The notes under the pieces were generated by a model that saw only the letters and a program-made list of their open reading frames with translations, had not been told where the DNA came from and searched no databases. A stretch of DNA of 64,000 nt, from the NCBI GenBank assembly GCA_026826555.1, contig JAKSZT010053887.1:67579563-67643562 (forward strand), in the 5' to 3' direction. Below are positions 11,873 through 22,340 of the stretch, one piece after another. Source of the stretch: Tolypeutes matacus. Lineage: Eukaryota > Chordata > Mammalia > Cingulata > Chlamyphoridae. Made by a program: the position numbers and the translations under genes. The number at the start of each line of letters is the position of its first letter. Within the stretch, counting starts at the first letter, position 1.

Positions 11873-12015
11873 CCCACCTTTTACGTATTTTGATGAGATT
11901 TTTTTACTTAATATTGTTACTGAAATTATTTAAGGTTTTTTGAAATACTGTGATATAATGAATGTATTTTTCACATGGAAAGAACATGTGTTTACAAGGT
12001 CCAGAGAGTCAAGTC

Positions 12016-12652
12016 TGGTAGTTTGAGGCTTTTGGGGACTCCAGAAAATTATGATCTTAAATTAATCCATTCCTGTGGTTGTGAGCCTATTGCAGGTGGG
12101 ATATTTTGATTAAATTATTTCACTTAAGGACCTTTGATTAGATTAATTCAGTAAGGCATGGCCTGGGGTGGATCTTAATCCTCTTACTTGACCAAACACC
12201 TGGACACTTCTTTATAAAAGGATTTAGTATGGAGAGAAGTGGCTGCATATACATAGAGATACCCCCAGAAGCTGATAGAAACTGTCTGAGAAACCAGAAT
12301 CTGAAATCATAGGAATCCAGAATCTGAAATCATAGGAATCCTGAAGAGAGAAAACCAAAAGAGCAGAGTGTAAGCCAAAAGAGGAGAATGAAATTTGGAG
12401 GTAGCCAGAAACTGAAAGCAATGAAACCCCCAGAAGAGAAAGGAGAGACAGCATATGCCACTTTTGTGCCCTGCCATGGGACAGGAATCTAAGAACACCA
12501 GCAGTTGCATCTTCAGTGAGAGAGCTTTGCCTGATGCCTTGATTTGGACATTTATCTCATACTGAGAAGTGTAAGCTTATAAGTTAAATGCCCACTGTAA
12601 AAGCCAAACCATTTCTGATATGTTGCCTTGACAGCCTTTAGCTAACTAAAAT
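12016..12652 (+). mobile_element. 3' LTR of MaLR-like element 1 (LTR family A)
   Basis: Direct repeat of the 9351-9902 LTR, diverged and slightly longer. Starts near 'tggtagtttgag' and ends near 'aactaaaata'. At 12187-12207 it carries 21 bases not expected in family A that are identical to part of the neighbouring ERVL LTR (see findings). A tandem duplication of about 20 bp ('gaaatcataggaatcc') is visible around 12302-12341. Confidence 0.75.
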
Positions 12653-12654
12653 AT

Positions 12655-13035
12655 TAAAGATACACAAATTAATATATATAAATTAAAGAATACTTTAATA
12701 AATAGGAAATTCTGTGTTCATGTATCAGAAGACTAAATACCATTAAATGTCAATACTATGCAAAGCAATTTAAAGGTTCAATGCAACCCCAATGTAAGTT
12801 TTAACAACTTTCTTTTCAGAAATGGAAAAGCCAATAATCAAATATAGTGTAAGGGGTCCCAAAAAGCTAAAGGCTTCTTGGATAAGAAGAATGAAGTTAG
12901 ATTACTGACACATCCTTATATTAAAACTTATTAAAAACCACAATAATCAATATAGCATGATACTGACAGAAGTGCAGCTATATTGACCCATGGAATATAA
13001 TAGATAGCTCAGAAATCAACCCGCACATTAATGGC
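12655..13035 (+). mobile_element. L1 fragment, left part (interrupted by ERVL)
   Basis: L1 ORF2 sequence containing the segment with 'ttcatgtatcagaagact' and the block before 'aatggccaagtgag'. It breaks off at 13035 and resumes in register at 19688, so the two parts were one L1 before the ERVL inserted. Confidence 0.85.
13031..13035. repeat. Target site duplication, left copy (ATGGC)
   Basis: ATGGC directly precedes the ERVL LTR and is repeated at 19688-19692. Five bases is the usual duplication for this ERV class. Confidence 0.9.
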
Positions 13036-13487
13036 TGTATTAGTCAGGGTTCTTTTGGGAAACAGAATCAATGGGAGATATCTGTCAATAATATAAGATT
13101 TTATAACAGTCTCTCATGCGACTGTGGGGATACACAAGTTCAGGTTCCGCAGGCAGGCTACAAACCCTGGCCTCTGATGAAAGTTTGATGAAAGGTCCTT
13201 GATAAGTTTCTGAAAGAAGTTGCCTGTCCAAAGACGAGCTGGGAAATTCTCTCTGAATGTTGAAATCACTTCCAATTTTAAGGTATTCAACTGGTTAGAT
13301 AAAAGGGTCAGCCATTGCTGATGCAATCTCCCTAATTGATACCGATGCAATCAGCCATCCATGCAGTAAACTCACTGGTGACTGAAGTCCATAAATGCTT
13401 TTGTATTATAATTAGGCCAATGCTTGCTTGACCAAACACCTGGACACAATTACCTGGCCGAGTGGACACATTAGCCTAACCATCACA
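13036..13487 (-). mobile_element. 3' LTR of the ERVL provirus
   Basis: 452 bp, bounded by TG and CA on both strands. It is the 3' LTR because the internal coding region reads on the minus strand and lies to its right. It pairs with 19242-19687. Confidence 0.92.
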
Positions 13488-13503
13488 GTCCATCCCTTGT
13501 CAA
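13488..13503 (-). other. Polypurine tract of the ERVL provirus
   Basis: Read on the minus strand, a G/A-rich run (GACAAGGGATGGAC) abuts the 3' LTR start TGTGATGG. That is where the plus-strand primer tract of a retrovirus lies. It is interrupted, as is common in ERVL copies. Confidence 0.55.
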
Positions 13504-13817
13504 CTCGGCAACCATACACATTACCTTAAACCACACTTAGTCTCTAAGAAAAAACAATAACAGACAAGCATACATATATATTTCTGCCTAACAATGTTCA
13601 ATTTGCCTGCGTACAACCGGAAACACATTAAATCCCTACAAAATAGGGTACAAGTCCTTGAGTAGTATTCACTCTTACACTTGACATATATAAATATTAT
13701 GACATGTAATTAATACAACTTTTCATAAGATAGGGGAAAAGGGGAAGAAAACAAATTCGTTTTGTGTACATATACAGTTATACTCATAAAGAAACAAGGA
13801 AGAAGGGTTCATGACTA
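13504..13817 (-). other. ERVL 3' untranslated interior, no env
   Basis: AT-rich sequence between the dUTPase remnant and the polypurine tract. No envelope-like frame is visible, as expected for ERVL elements, which lack env. Confidence 0.6.
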
Positions 13818-14330
13818 TTACAGTCCTTGTTTCTGTAACTGGTCATGTGGTTGAAGTTCATATTTATCACTACCTTCTTCCACTATCCATTCCATGTTCC
13901 CATTACCCTCAGCAAGCACTTCAGCTGGACATGGTTCTTTGCCTGGTGGGGTGACCCAGACTTTCATTCCTGAAGATTCTGGGCCATTGTTAGTCCTGCT
14001 TGGATTGGTTTGTTGCAATTTTCCATTGACTTTAATCACAGGGCATGGCAGTACCAGAAGACACTGTAGAGGATCTCCTGTATTCCAGGCAAACTCTTTT
14101 TTATCTCCATTATGTAGATATAGTCATATTTCTCCTTGATAGTCAGGATCAATCACCTCAGCCAGTACAGTAATTCCCTTCTTTGCCTGTTGATTCACAG
14201 GTAAGAGAAGCCCAAAGTGGCCAGGTGGCTGTGTTAACTTCCAGTTCAATGGATTCATTGTTGTGTGCCTTAGTGGCAGCACTCCTCCTTTGGGGAATAA
14301 AACTTTCAAACCAGCAAAGCTTAAGGTTGC
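13818..14330 (-). pseudogene. ERVL dUTPase remnant (pol C-terminus)
   Basis: dUTPase hydrolyses dUTP and keeps uracil out of viral cDNA. The minus-strand frame holds 'PPGHFGLLLPVNQQAKKG' followed by 'VIDPDYQGEI', which correspond to conserved trimeric dUTPase motifs around the uridine pocket and the catalytic Asp (14124-14230). The C-terminal part continues in another frame at 13818-14039 with 'KVWVTPPGKEP'. A frame break separates the two parts, so no intact enzyme is encoded. Its location after integrase is the ERVL arrangement. Confidence 0.85.
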
Positions 14331-15048
14331 AGGGACAATAAGCAAAAATTTTCCTAGTGGGTCATTAGGGGTAATAGTGAGTTGTGCCACACCCATTTCC
14401 ACCCCTTGATTCCTGGACCCATGAATCCTGGTTATGGGAGAAACAGCACCATAGAGTGGACGTTGATTTAGAGCATACACAGCCTCCTTGAGAACACTTC
14501 CCCAGCCCTGCCAGGTATTGCCACCTAGTTGGCGCTATAACTGAGCTTTCAAAAGGCCATTCCCTTTCTATTAATCCAGCTGCTTCAGAGTGATGGGGAA
14601 CATGGTAAGACCAGTGAATTCCATGGACATGTGCCCATTCCCACACATCATTTGCTGTGAAATGGGTTCCTTGATCAGAAACAATGCTGTGTGGTATACC
14701 ATGGCAGTAGATAAGACATTCTGTAAGTCCACGGAGGGTAGTTTTGGAAAAAGCATTGCATGCAGGAAATGCAAACCCATATCCAGAGTATGTGTTATTC
14801 CAGTTAAAACAAATTGCTGCCTCTTCCATAGTGGAAGTGGCCAAATGTAGTCAACCTGCCGCCAGGTAGCAGCTGGTCACCTCAAGGAATGGTGCCATAT
14901 TGGGTGCTGAGTGTGGGTCTCACTGCTGGCAGATTGGGCATTCAGCAGTGGCTGTAGCCAAGTCAGCCTTGGTGAGGGGAAGTCCATTTTGCTGAGGCCA
15001 TGCATAACTTCCATCCCTATCTCCATGGCCACTTTGCTCATGAGCCCA
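14331..15048 (-). pseudogene. ERVL integrase remnant
   Basis: The catalytic core is readable at 14365-14844: 'NTYSGYGFAFPACNA' near the first acidic residue region, then 'SDQGTHFTAND' with the second catalytic Asp, and 'HHSEAAGLIER' with the catalytic Glu. After 'GLIER' the frame shifts and the core's end continues in the frame at 14124-14480 ('YALNQRPLYGAVSP'). The N-terminal zinc-binding part (about 14845-15048) lies in shifted frames. Non-functional. Confidence 0.85.
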
Positions 15049-15520
15049 TTATGCAATGACAGGAGTAGATGGGGAAAGAGGTTGAGCATTAGCCACAGAG
15101 TGGGTTATCTTATCCATGTGATTATTAAACCCTTCCTCTGCTGAAGTCACCCTCTGGTGAACATTCACGTGGGAAACAAATATGTTCATGTTATTTGCCC
15201 GCTCAGAAAGGCCTATCCACATACCTCTTCCCCAGACCTCTCTGTCACCAATTTTCCAATCATGTTCTTTCCAAGTTCCTGACAATCCAGCCAAACCATT
15301 GGCAAGGCCCATGAATTAGTGTACAAATGCACCTCGGGCCATTTCTTCTTCCAATGAAAATGAACAACCAGGTGCACTGCCCTAAGTCCTGCCCACTGGT
15401 AGGATTTGCCTTCACTGCTATACTTTAAGCATGTCCCAGAAAAGGGCTGCAGTGATGCAGCTGTCCACTTTCAGGTGGTACCTGTATATTGTGCAGAACC
15501 ATCTGTAAACCAGGCCTGAG
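15049..15520 (-). pseudogene. ERVL RNase H remnant
   Basis: 'AWFTDGSA' (FTDGSA at 15492-15509) is the start of the RNase H fold with its first catalytic Asp. The domain's end is in the frame at 15049-15312, with 'ANGLAGLSGTW' and 'VSHVNVHQRV'. The two halves are in different frames with stops between them. RNase H removes the RNA template during reverse transcription. Confidence 0.85.
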
Positions 15521-16900
15521 TTTTCTCATGGTCAGTCAACTGATTGTAAGAGACTCCCCAAGAGGCCAAAGCTGTGGGCTGGGAAAGAGAAGGTAACATG
15601 GCAAGGGTGGTGACCATGGGCATTTGGGCTACTTTCTCATGTAAGTTACTTGTGTCTTCAGGACCTGCTTGAGCCCTATCTTGAATTACCACTTCCACTT
15701 TATTATGGAGTGCTGCTGTGCATGCCCAACTTTATGATTTGGTGGGCCAGACAATAGCCAGCTCATGATAGGCAACTCAGGTCTCATGGTAACTTGATGG
15801 CCCATGGTTAAGCATTCAGTCTCAACTAAGGCCCAGTAGCAAGCCAAAATCTGTTTCTCAAAAGGGGAGTAGTTTTCTACAGAGGATGGCAAGGCTTTGC
15901 TCCAAAATCCTAAGGGTCTACATTGTGATTCCCCTATAAGGGCCTTCCAAAGTCTCCAGACACCATCTGTTTTTGCCCTGAAATGTCCAGGACCATTGGA
16001 TCTGCTGGATCATATGGTCCAAGTGGTAATGCAGTTTGCACAGAAGCCTGGAACTGTCACAGGGCCTCCTCTTGTTCCAGTCCCCAACCAAAACTAGCAG
16101 CTTTTCTGCTGACTTGGAAATGGGCCAGAGTAGCACACCCAAATGAGGAATATGTTGTCTCCAAAATCCGAAGAGGCCAACTAAGTGTTGTGCCTCTTTT
16201 TTGGTCATAGGAGAGACCAGATGCAACAGCTTATCCTTTACTTTAAAAGGGATATCTCGACACCACTCTCCCCACACCACTGGACACCTAGAAATTTCAC
16301 TGAAGTGGAAGGACCCTGTATTTTTGTTGGATTTATCTCCCATCCTCTCTCACGTAAATGCCTTACCAATAAAACTAGAGTCTTTGCTACTTCTTGCTCA
16401 GTAGGTCCTATCAACATGATATCATCAATATAGTGGACCAGTGTGATGTCTCGTGGGAGGGGGAGACAATCAAGGTTACTGCAGACAAGATTATGACACA
16501 AGGCTGGAGATTTGATATACCCCTGAGGCAGGACAATGATTGTATACTGTTGGCCTTACCAGCTGAAAACAAACTATTTCTGGTGGTCCTTACCAATGGC
16601 AATTGAGAAAAAAGCTTTTGCCAGATCAACAGCTGCATACTAGGTACCAGGGGAAGTGCTGATTTGCTCAAGCTATGAAACCACATCTGGGACAGCAGTT
16701 GCAATAGGAATCATCTGGTTAAGTTTACAATAATCTACTGTAATCCTCCAAGATCCATGTGTTTTCTGTACAGGCCAAATAGAAGAGTAGAATGGGGATA
16801 TAGTGGAAATCACCACCCCTGCATCCTTCAAATCCTTGATGGTGGCATTAATCTCTGCAATCCCTCCAGGAATCTGGTATTGCCTTTGATTTACTATTTT
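15521..16900 (-). pseudogene. ERVL reverse transcriptase remnant
   Basis: The catalytic box '[11 protein letters not shown]' is present with YIDD at 16421-16432. It is followed by '[13 protein letters not shown]' and '[11 protein letters not shown]' (16238-16501), then the thumb segment 'KKEAQHLVGLFGFWRQHIP' (15918-16343) and the connection with 'NYSPFEKQILACYWALVE' (15686-15892). The segments are in different frames, which implies several indels. The fingers region (16501-16900) is only recognisable in pieces. Confidence 0.88.
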
Positions 16901-17345
16901 CCTAGGTAGGGACAGTTCCAGTGTCTTCCACTTGGCTTTTCAACTACAATAGCCCTCACTCCACAAGTCAGGGAATCAATGTGGGGATTCTGACAGTTAC
17001 TGAGTATGTCTATTCCCACCATGCATTCTGGAACTGGGGAAATATCCACTGAATAGGTCCAGGAACCCACTAGACCCACTGTGAGATGGACCTGAGGTAA
17101 AGCTCAACCAATCACCTGAACTCCATAAGCCCCTAATCTTACTGGTGCTACACAATGCTGTTTTGGATCTCCTGGAATTAATGTCACTTCTGAGCCAGTG
17201 TCTAATAATCCCAGAAATGCCTGATCATTTCCTTTTCCCAAATGCACTTACTCTGGCAAAAGGCCGTAGGTTTCCTTGGGAAAAGGTGGGTGGAAGATTA
17301 ACAGCATAAATTATTGGCAGTTTAACAGGATCTTTCCACAAAGGG
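16901..17345 (-). pseudogene. ERVL protease remnant
   Basis: Read on the minus strand, 'LLDTGSEVTLIPGDP' contains the aspartic protease active-site triad DTGS at 17191-17202. The C-terminal part 'PECMVGIDILSNCQ' lies in the frame at 16894-17079 and leads into RT. Stops lie between the segments. The protease would cleave Gag-Pol during maturation. Confidence 0.8.
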
Positions 17346-19200
17346 ACCTGGCCTTCTCCTCATTCAAGGGGCTCTGAGTCTGTAAACTGTCTCAAGTCTG
17401 GCAATTGATTAAGGACCGGTGATTCTCTGCGCCTGTAATTTGAGTTAGGGCTTTGTTCACTCAACCTAGAACTCTTCTGCTTATACAGATCCAAAAGAAA
17501 TTTAGTAGACTGCCCATGTATTTCACTTCTAGGTACCCCATGATCTATTAGCCAACGCCATAACTCCATGCGACTCAGACTATTGTGAATGCTGCTTTGA
17601 ATCTGCCTTTCATTGCGGTCGCCACGCCCACCTTGCCTTTGGCGATTAATTGCCCATACTTGACTTTCACCGGACAGAGATTTGATCATCCCCATAATGT
17701 TTAAGGATTCCAATTCCATTACAGCCCTCCCTACAGTAATATCTGGACTACAGAGAAGAGCAACCACAGAGCTCTTTAGAGAAGATGGGGTTAGTCTTAC
17801 AAATTTATTCCTCACAGTCCTGGTTAAAGATGTGTCCTCTGGATATTCCTGGGGTGGGTGGGCAGGTCTCAATTGGTAAATCTATTCTAGCATTTCAATC
17901 TCTCTAAGCCTTTGAATCCCCTCATCTACTGTATACCAAGGCAAACCGGGCATCTCAACCTCAGACATGCTAGGCCATCTTTTGGTCCATGCTCCAGCCA
18001 CCCAAACAAACTGTTAGAGCCCTTTCTATCCCCACAAGCTACAGCACTGAATCCAGAATTTCTGCTTAGTGGGCCCATATCAATAAATTTAGCCTGATCC
18101 AACTTTATATTCCTTCTACCATTATTCCATACCCTTCGTATCCATTCCCACACATATTCCCCTGATTTCTATCTATATAAGTTGGAAAACTCATGCAGTA
18201 ATTTCAGAGTATAGCGTACTTCTTCATGGGTCATACTTTGTATTTCATCTTTGGGGGCTTGTTGTGATTTTAGTTTAGTAATAGGTCTCAAAGACAAGAG
18301 GGGTGGTGGGGGTGGGTAAGGAGAAGGATTAGAAATGTTTTGCAAGTTAGTGACCTCAGAGCATTCCTTTGCATTTTCTTCTGGTGAGACAGGATTAAAC
18401 TCTTCAGGCAGGGGTTAGAAGATAGATTCCTCAGGGCAGACTGGATGTTGGGCAGTGCATGCTAGAGTTTGGCTGGTATCTGCCTCAGGGGGGGGGAGGA
18501 GATCCAGACTACCTGGGGCAGGCTGGAGGCTGGATGATACAAGGTTGACAAGGTGTGGTCTCCACAGGGCAGGCCATTGTAGGTTTATTTGGTAAAGTCT
18601 CAGGAGAATTTAAGTTCCAATGTCCCCACCAATATTATCATCATCCCATATGTCTCCATCCCAATCCTTGGGGTTCCACTCCTTTCCAATCAATGCCTTC
18701 GCTTTAATTGCAGAAACCCTGCGGGGTTGAGATTTTAGTTTCTTCTGTCATTCTGATACTCATACAATGAGAGTCTGGGTTTGATTCTCAGATATCTCAA
18801 GTCTGTGGCTACAGGAGACAAGATTTTCTTTCAGGGCACACATAGCAACTTTCACATCATTCATGCGGCATTTAAGTTTCAAATTTGAAGACTTTAACTC
18901 ATCTCTTTCTTTTGTAACTGTATCCAGAGTATCTAGGAGGAGCTAGCCAACATCATTATACCTTTTGACTCCACAAAATTCTGTTAAGGTGTTGAAAACA
19001 CTCTTACCCAGATACTTGTTTTTAAAAGCATGGAAGTAGGGGAATCCAGTAATGTTAGTTTGTGTATCTCTATTGCCAGCTCATGCCATGGACTGTTAGC
19101 AACCTCTTCATTATTAGAAATTGAGTCAGTAGTACCCTTGAGTCCAATTGGAGAAGAAAGCCAATTACAAAACTCCCAGAACCGCCTGAGACATCCCATG
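17346..19200 (-). pseudogene. ERVL gag remnant
   Basis: Gag of an ERVL runs from just after the primer site to the protease. Readable pieces are a front part at 18984-19277 ('FWEFCNWLSSPIGLKG'), a capsid-like part at 17926-18153 ('WEWIRRVWNNG', 'IDMGPLSRN') and the C-terminal part at 17360-17872 (170 codons open, 'RMELWRWLIDHGVPRSE'). Stops and shifts separate them. No CCHC zinc knuckle is evident in the readable parts. The longest piece is the best preserved open stretch of this provirus. Confidence 0.75.
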
Positions 19201-19222
19201 TTTAAGAGTCTGTTCCTCAAGA

Positions 19223-19238
19223 ACCACTCCTGGTACCA
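19223..19238 (-). other. Primer binding site of the ERVL provirus, tRNA-Leu type
   Basis: On the minus strand the site reads TGGTACCAGGAGTGGT, 3 nt after the end of the 5' LTR. It matches the complement of a tRNA-Leu 3' end, which gives ERVL its name. Confidence 0.88.
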
Positions 19239-19241
19239 AGC

Positions 19242-19687
19242 TGAATTAGTTCGGTTTCTCTGGGGAAACAGAATCAACAGGAGATATATGTCAATAATAT
19301 GACATTTTATAAGAGTATCTCATGCAACCAGGGAATGCACAAGTCCAGGTTCCGCAGGCAGGCTGCAAACCATGGCCTCCGATGAAAGTCCAATGAAAGC
19401 TCCTTGATGAGTTTCTGGGAGAAGTTGGCAGTCCAAAGACGAGCTGGGAAATTCTTTCTGAATGTTGACATCACTTCCCCTTTTAAGGCATTCAAATGAT
19501 GGGATAAAAGCATCACCCATTGCTGAAGCAAACTCCCTGATTGTAGCAGATGTAATCAGCCATCTATGTAGTAAACTCACTGGTAACCGAAGTCCATAAA
19601 TGTTCTTGTATTACAATTAGCCCAATGCTTGCTTGGCCAAACACCTGGACACAATTACCTGGCCGAGTTAACAAAATAGCCATCACA
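19242..19687 (-). mobile_element. 5' LTR of the ERVL provirus
   Basis: 446 bp, direct repeat of 13036-13487. The primer site lies on its left (downstream on the minus strand), so this is the 5' LTR. Confidence 0.92.
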
Positions 19688-19692
19688 ATGGC
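19688..19692. repeat. Target site duplication, right copy (ATGGC)
   Basis: Identical to 13031-13035. The L1 sequence resumes from here. Confidence 0.9.
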
Positions 19693-21222
19693 CAAGTGAG
19701 TTTTGACAAGGTGGCAAAGATCATTCATTTGCAAAAGAATAGTATCTTCAAAAAATGGTGCTGGGTAAAATGGACCTCCATTTGCAAAGAAAACAAGAAG
19801 GAGGACCCGTAACTCTCACCATATACAAAAATCAGCTCAACGTGGACCAAAGGCCTCTAAGAAATAGGACTATCAAATCCCTAGAAGAAAACTTAGGGAA
19901 GCATTTTCAGGACCTTGTGTTAGGCAATGACTTTTTATACTTTATGCCCTAGTCACAAGCAACAAAAGAAAAAATATAAAAATGGGACCTCAACATAATT
20001 AAAACTTTCGTTCCTCAAAAGACATTATCATTAAAGTAAAATTTAACCTACACAATTGGAGAAAATATTTGGAAACCACATACCCTATGAAAGATTAAAA
20101 TCCAGGATATATAAAGAAATTCTTCAATTTTACAACAAAAAGACAAACCACTTAATTAAAAATTAGCAAAAGACTTGAAATACATTATTTCCAAAGAAGA
20201 TATACAAATGGCCAGAAAGCACATGAATAGATGCTCAATATCATTAGCCATCAGGGAAATGCAAATCAAAACCACTATGAGATACCGTTTCACAATCATT
20301 AGAATGGCTACTATTAAAATATGGAAATAATAAGTGTTGGAGAGGATGTGGAAAAATAGTAACACTCATTCCTTGCCAGTAGCAATGTAAAATGGCACAG
20401 CAGCTATGGAAGACAGTGTGGCAGTTCCTCAGAAAGCTAAGTATAGAACTACCATATGACCTGGCAATCCCATGACTAGAGATATCTCCAAAGGATTTTA
20501 AAGCAGGGTCTTTAACAGATATTTGTATGCCAATGTTCATAGTGGCATTATTCCCAATTGCTGAATGAGGGAAGCAACCCAAATGTCCATCAACTGGTAA
20601 ATGGATAAATAAAATGTGGTATATACATACAATGGAATATTATTCAGACATAAAAATGAATGAAGTCCTGATACATGCAACAACATGGATGGACCTTGAA
20701 GACTTTATAAGTGAAATAAGCCAGACAAAAGAGGACAAATATTATATGATCTCACTGATTTGAAACAATTAGTATATGCAAATTCATAGAGGCAGAATTT
20801 AGAATATAGGTTACCAGGGGATGGAGTGCAGATAGAGAATGAGACAATGTGGGTTAAAATGTACAGAGTTTCTGTTTGGAATAATGAAAATGTTTTGGTA
20901 ATGGATGGTGGTGATGGTAGCACAACATTGTGAATGAAATTAGTAGCACTGAAATACACACTTGAATATGATTAAAAGGAGAAATGTTAGATTGTTTATA
21001 TGGTAACAGAATAAAATTTTTGTAAGAATCAATGGAACTATACTATGCAATCAACCTCAAGCTAAACCCTGGACTTTAATCAATAGTACAATTACAAAAA
21101 CAAGTAATCATCAATTTTAATAAATGTTTCACACCAATTCAAGGTGTTAGTGGTGGGGTAGCATGTAAGAATCCTGTATTTCATACATGATTGTTCTATA
21201 AACCCACAGTTTACCTAATAAA
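19693..21222 (+). mobile_element. L1 fragment, right part (ORF2 end and 3' UTR)
   Basis: Continues the L1 at 12655-13035. It holds ORF2 C-terminal sequence, the 'gtccatcaactggtaaatgg' block (20585-20604), and a 3' UTR ending near 'acctaataaagaaaaca' (about 21215). The body is non-coding through many stops. Confidence 0.88.
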
Positions 21223-21868
21223 GAAAACAAGTAATCTATTCTAAAACTAAAAGTTTATTTACAAAAAATGTGAGGAGTGCTGAGGATGGAGACAAAAATA
21301 TATGGATGTGCTTCAGCAAAACAAATATATACCTGTGAACCATTTACTAGAGAAAACAATTCCAGTCATCATCCCTCTTATCTTCCATATATTATGCAGG
21401 AGTTATGTGAGCACAGATATACATGTCAGTTTCTGTTGCAAGTGACATGAGAATGCTAAAATTACATCAATTACTTTGAAATTGAATTACAATTCCCTCT
21501 CCACCTTAAAAAAAAAGGATATATGAACTAAATAATATAGTTCAATGGGCATTAATTCATTTACTGCTAGAATGATAATTATATTGTGTATTTATTTTGT
21601 GAATGATTCTAGAATAGTAGAAAAGAAACATTGTGGGTATTATATTCTGTAAGTTAAAGAAATTTAATGAGTGACATGTTCTAAAATATTATAAATAGAC
21701 AAAGAAGTGAAAGCTGTGGTTAGGTAAAGATGTGGGCTTGATTGGACACTGTTCACAGTAAAGGATTAAAAAGTCGCATGGGGTTATAGTAGATTCTAAG
21801 CCAGATAGGAGCTAAACTTTTATGTGGAATAATGTGAAAGAGCTATAACATTTTATTGTTATTGTTTA
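21223..21868. other. Unassigned AT-rich sequence
   Basis: No recognisable gene or repeat. Confidence 0.4.
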
Positions 21869-22340
21869 TGGTGGTTTGGAGGTATGTGCTCCAGAAAAAC
21901 ATGTTCTTAAACTTAATCCTTTTCTGTAGGTATAACCCCTTTGTAAGTAGGACCTTTTAATGAGGTTACTTCACTTAAGTTGTGGCCCAATTCAATCATG
22001 ATGGGTCTTAATCCTATTATAGGAGTCCTTTATAAGCAGAATGAAATTCAGGAAGAGAGAGTAAAAAGCCACAGGAAGCAAGAAGCTGAAGCCCAGTGGA
22101 TCCTAGAAGATAAGACAGAGGCCAGGAGAGACTGCCAGGTTCAATGTTTTGTGTCAGAGGAGCCAAGGTCCAAGAATCATTGGCAGTCACCATAGAATGA
22201 CAATCTTCAGGAAGAAAGCATCACCTTGAAGATGCCTTGATTTGGACTTCACCCAGCCTCAAAACTGTGAGTCAATAAATTCCCATTGTTTAAACCCACC
22301 CATTGCATTATATTTGCTTATCAATGAAGAAACTAAAGCA
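21869..22340 (+). mobile_element. 5' LTR of MaLR-like element 2 (LTR family A)
   Basis: Shares landmarks with 9351-9902: 'ccagaaaaacatgttctta', 'ggagtcctttataa' (22022-22035), 'gccttgatttggac', 'aataaattcccattgt', and an end at 'aactaaagca'. The following 'gtttgtatcatgaatatgg' is a decayed form of the tRNA-Leu-type primer site. Confidence 0.78.

Larger units (their letters stand above)
9903..12015 (+). mobile_element. Internal region of MaLR-like element 1 (with nested LTR)
   Basis: It is colinear with 22341-24453: both share 'tttgaagagac', 'ggtagaaatatgga' and 'ctaaaggtact', the 'gaaaagtactgactgg'-like block, and the late 'ccaatttctc' and 'gtatattgga' blocks. MaLR internal regions are gag-derived and non-autonomous. 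No open frame of meaningful length survives here. A run of 18 A is at 10013-10030. A complete LTR of family B is inserted at 11286-11872. Confidence 0.7.
13036..19687 (-). mobile_element. Complete ERVL-type provirus, minus strand, degenerate
   Basis: Two direct LTRs (13036-13487 and 19242-19687), a perfect 5-bp target duplication, a tRNA-Leu primer site and a gag-PR-RT-RNase H-IN-dUTPase order without env. dUTPase after integrase is diagnostic for ERVL. The LTRs read TGTGATGG... to ...TAATACA/TAATTCA, as in MLT2/ERVL-type LTRs. Total length is 6652 bp. Every coding part is broken by stops and frameshifts, so it is inactive. The LTRs differ by eye at roughly one position in eight (not computed), which suggests an old insertion. 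It sits inside an L1, so it is younger than that L1. Confidence 0.93.

Noticed and set aside
11335..11877. 180-codon open frame as a host gene
   Set aside because: It lies entirely antisense to a solo LTR with matching duplications and has no known domain; kept only as an observation on the LTR family.
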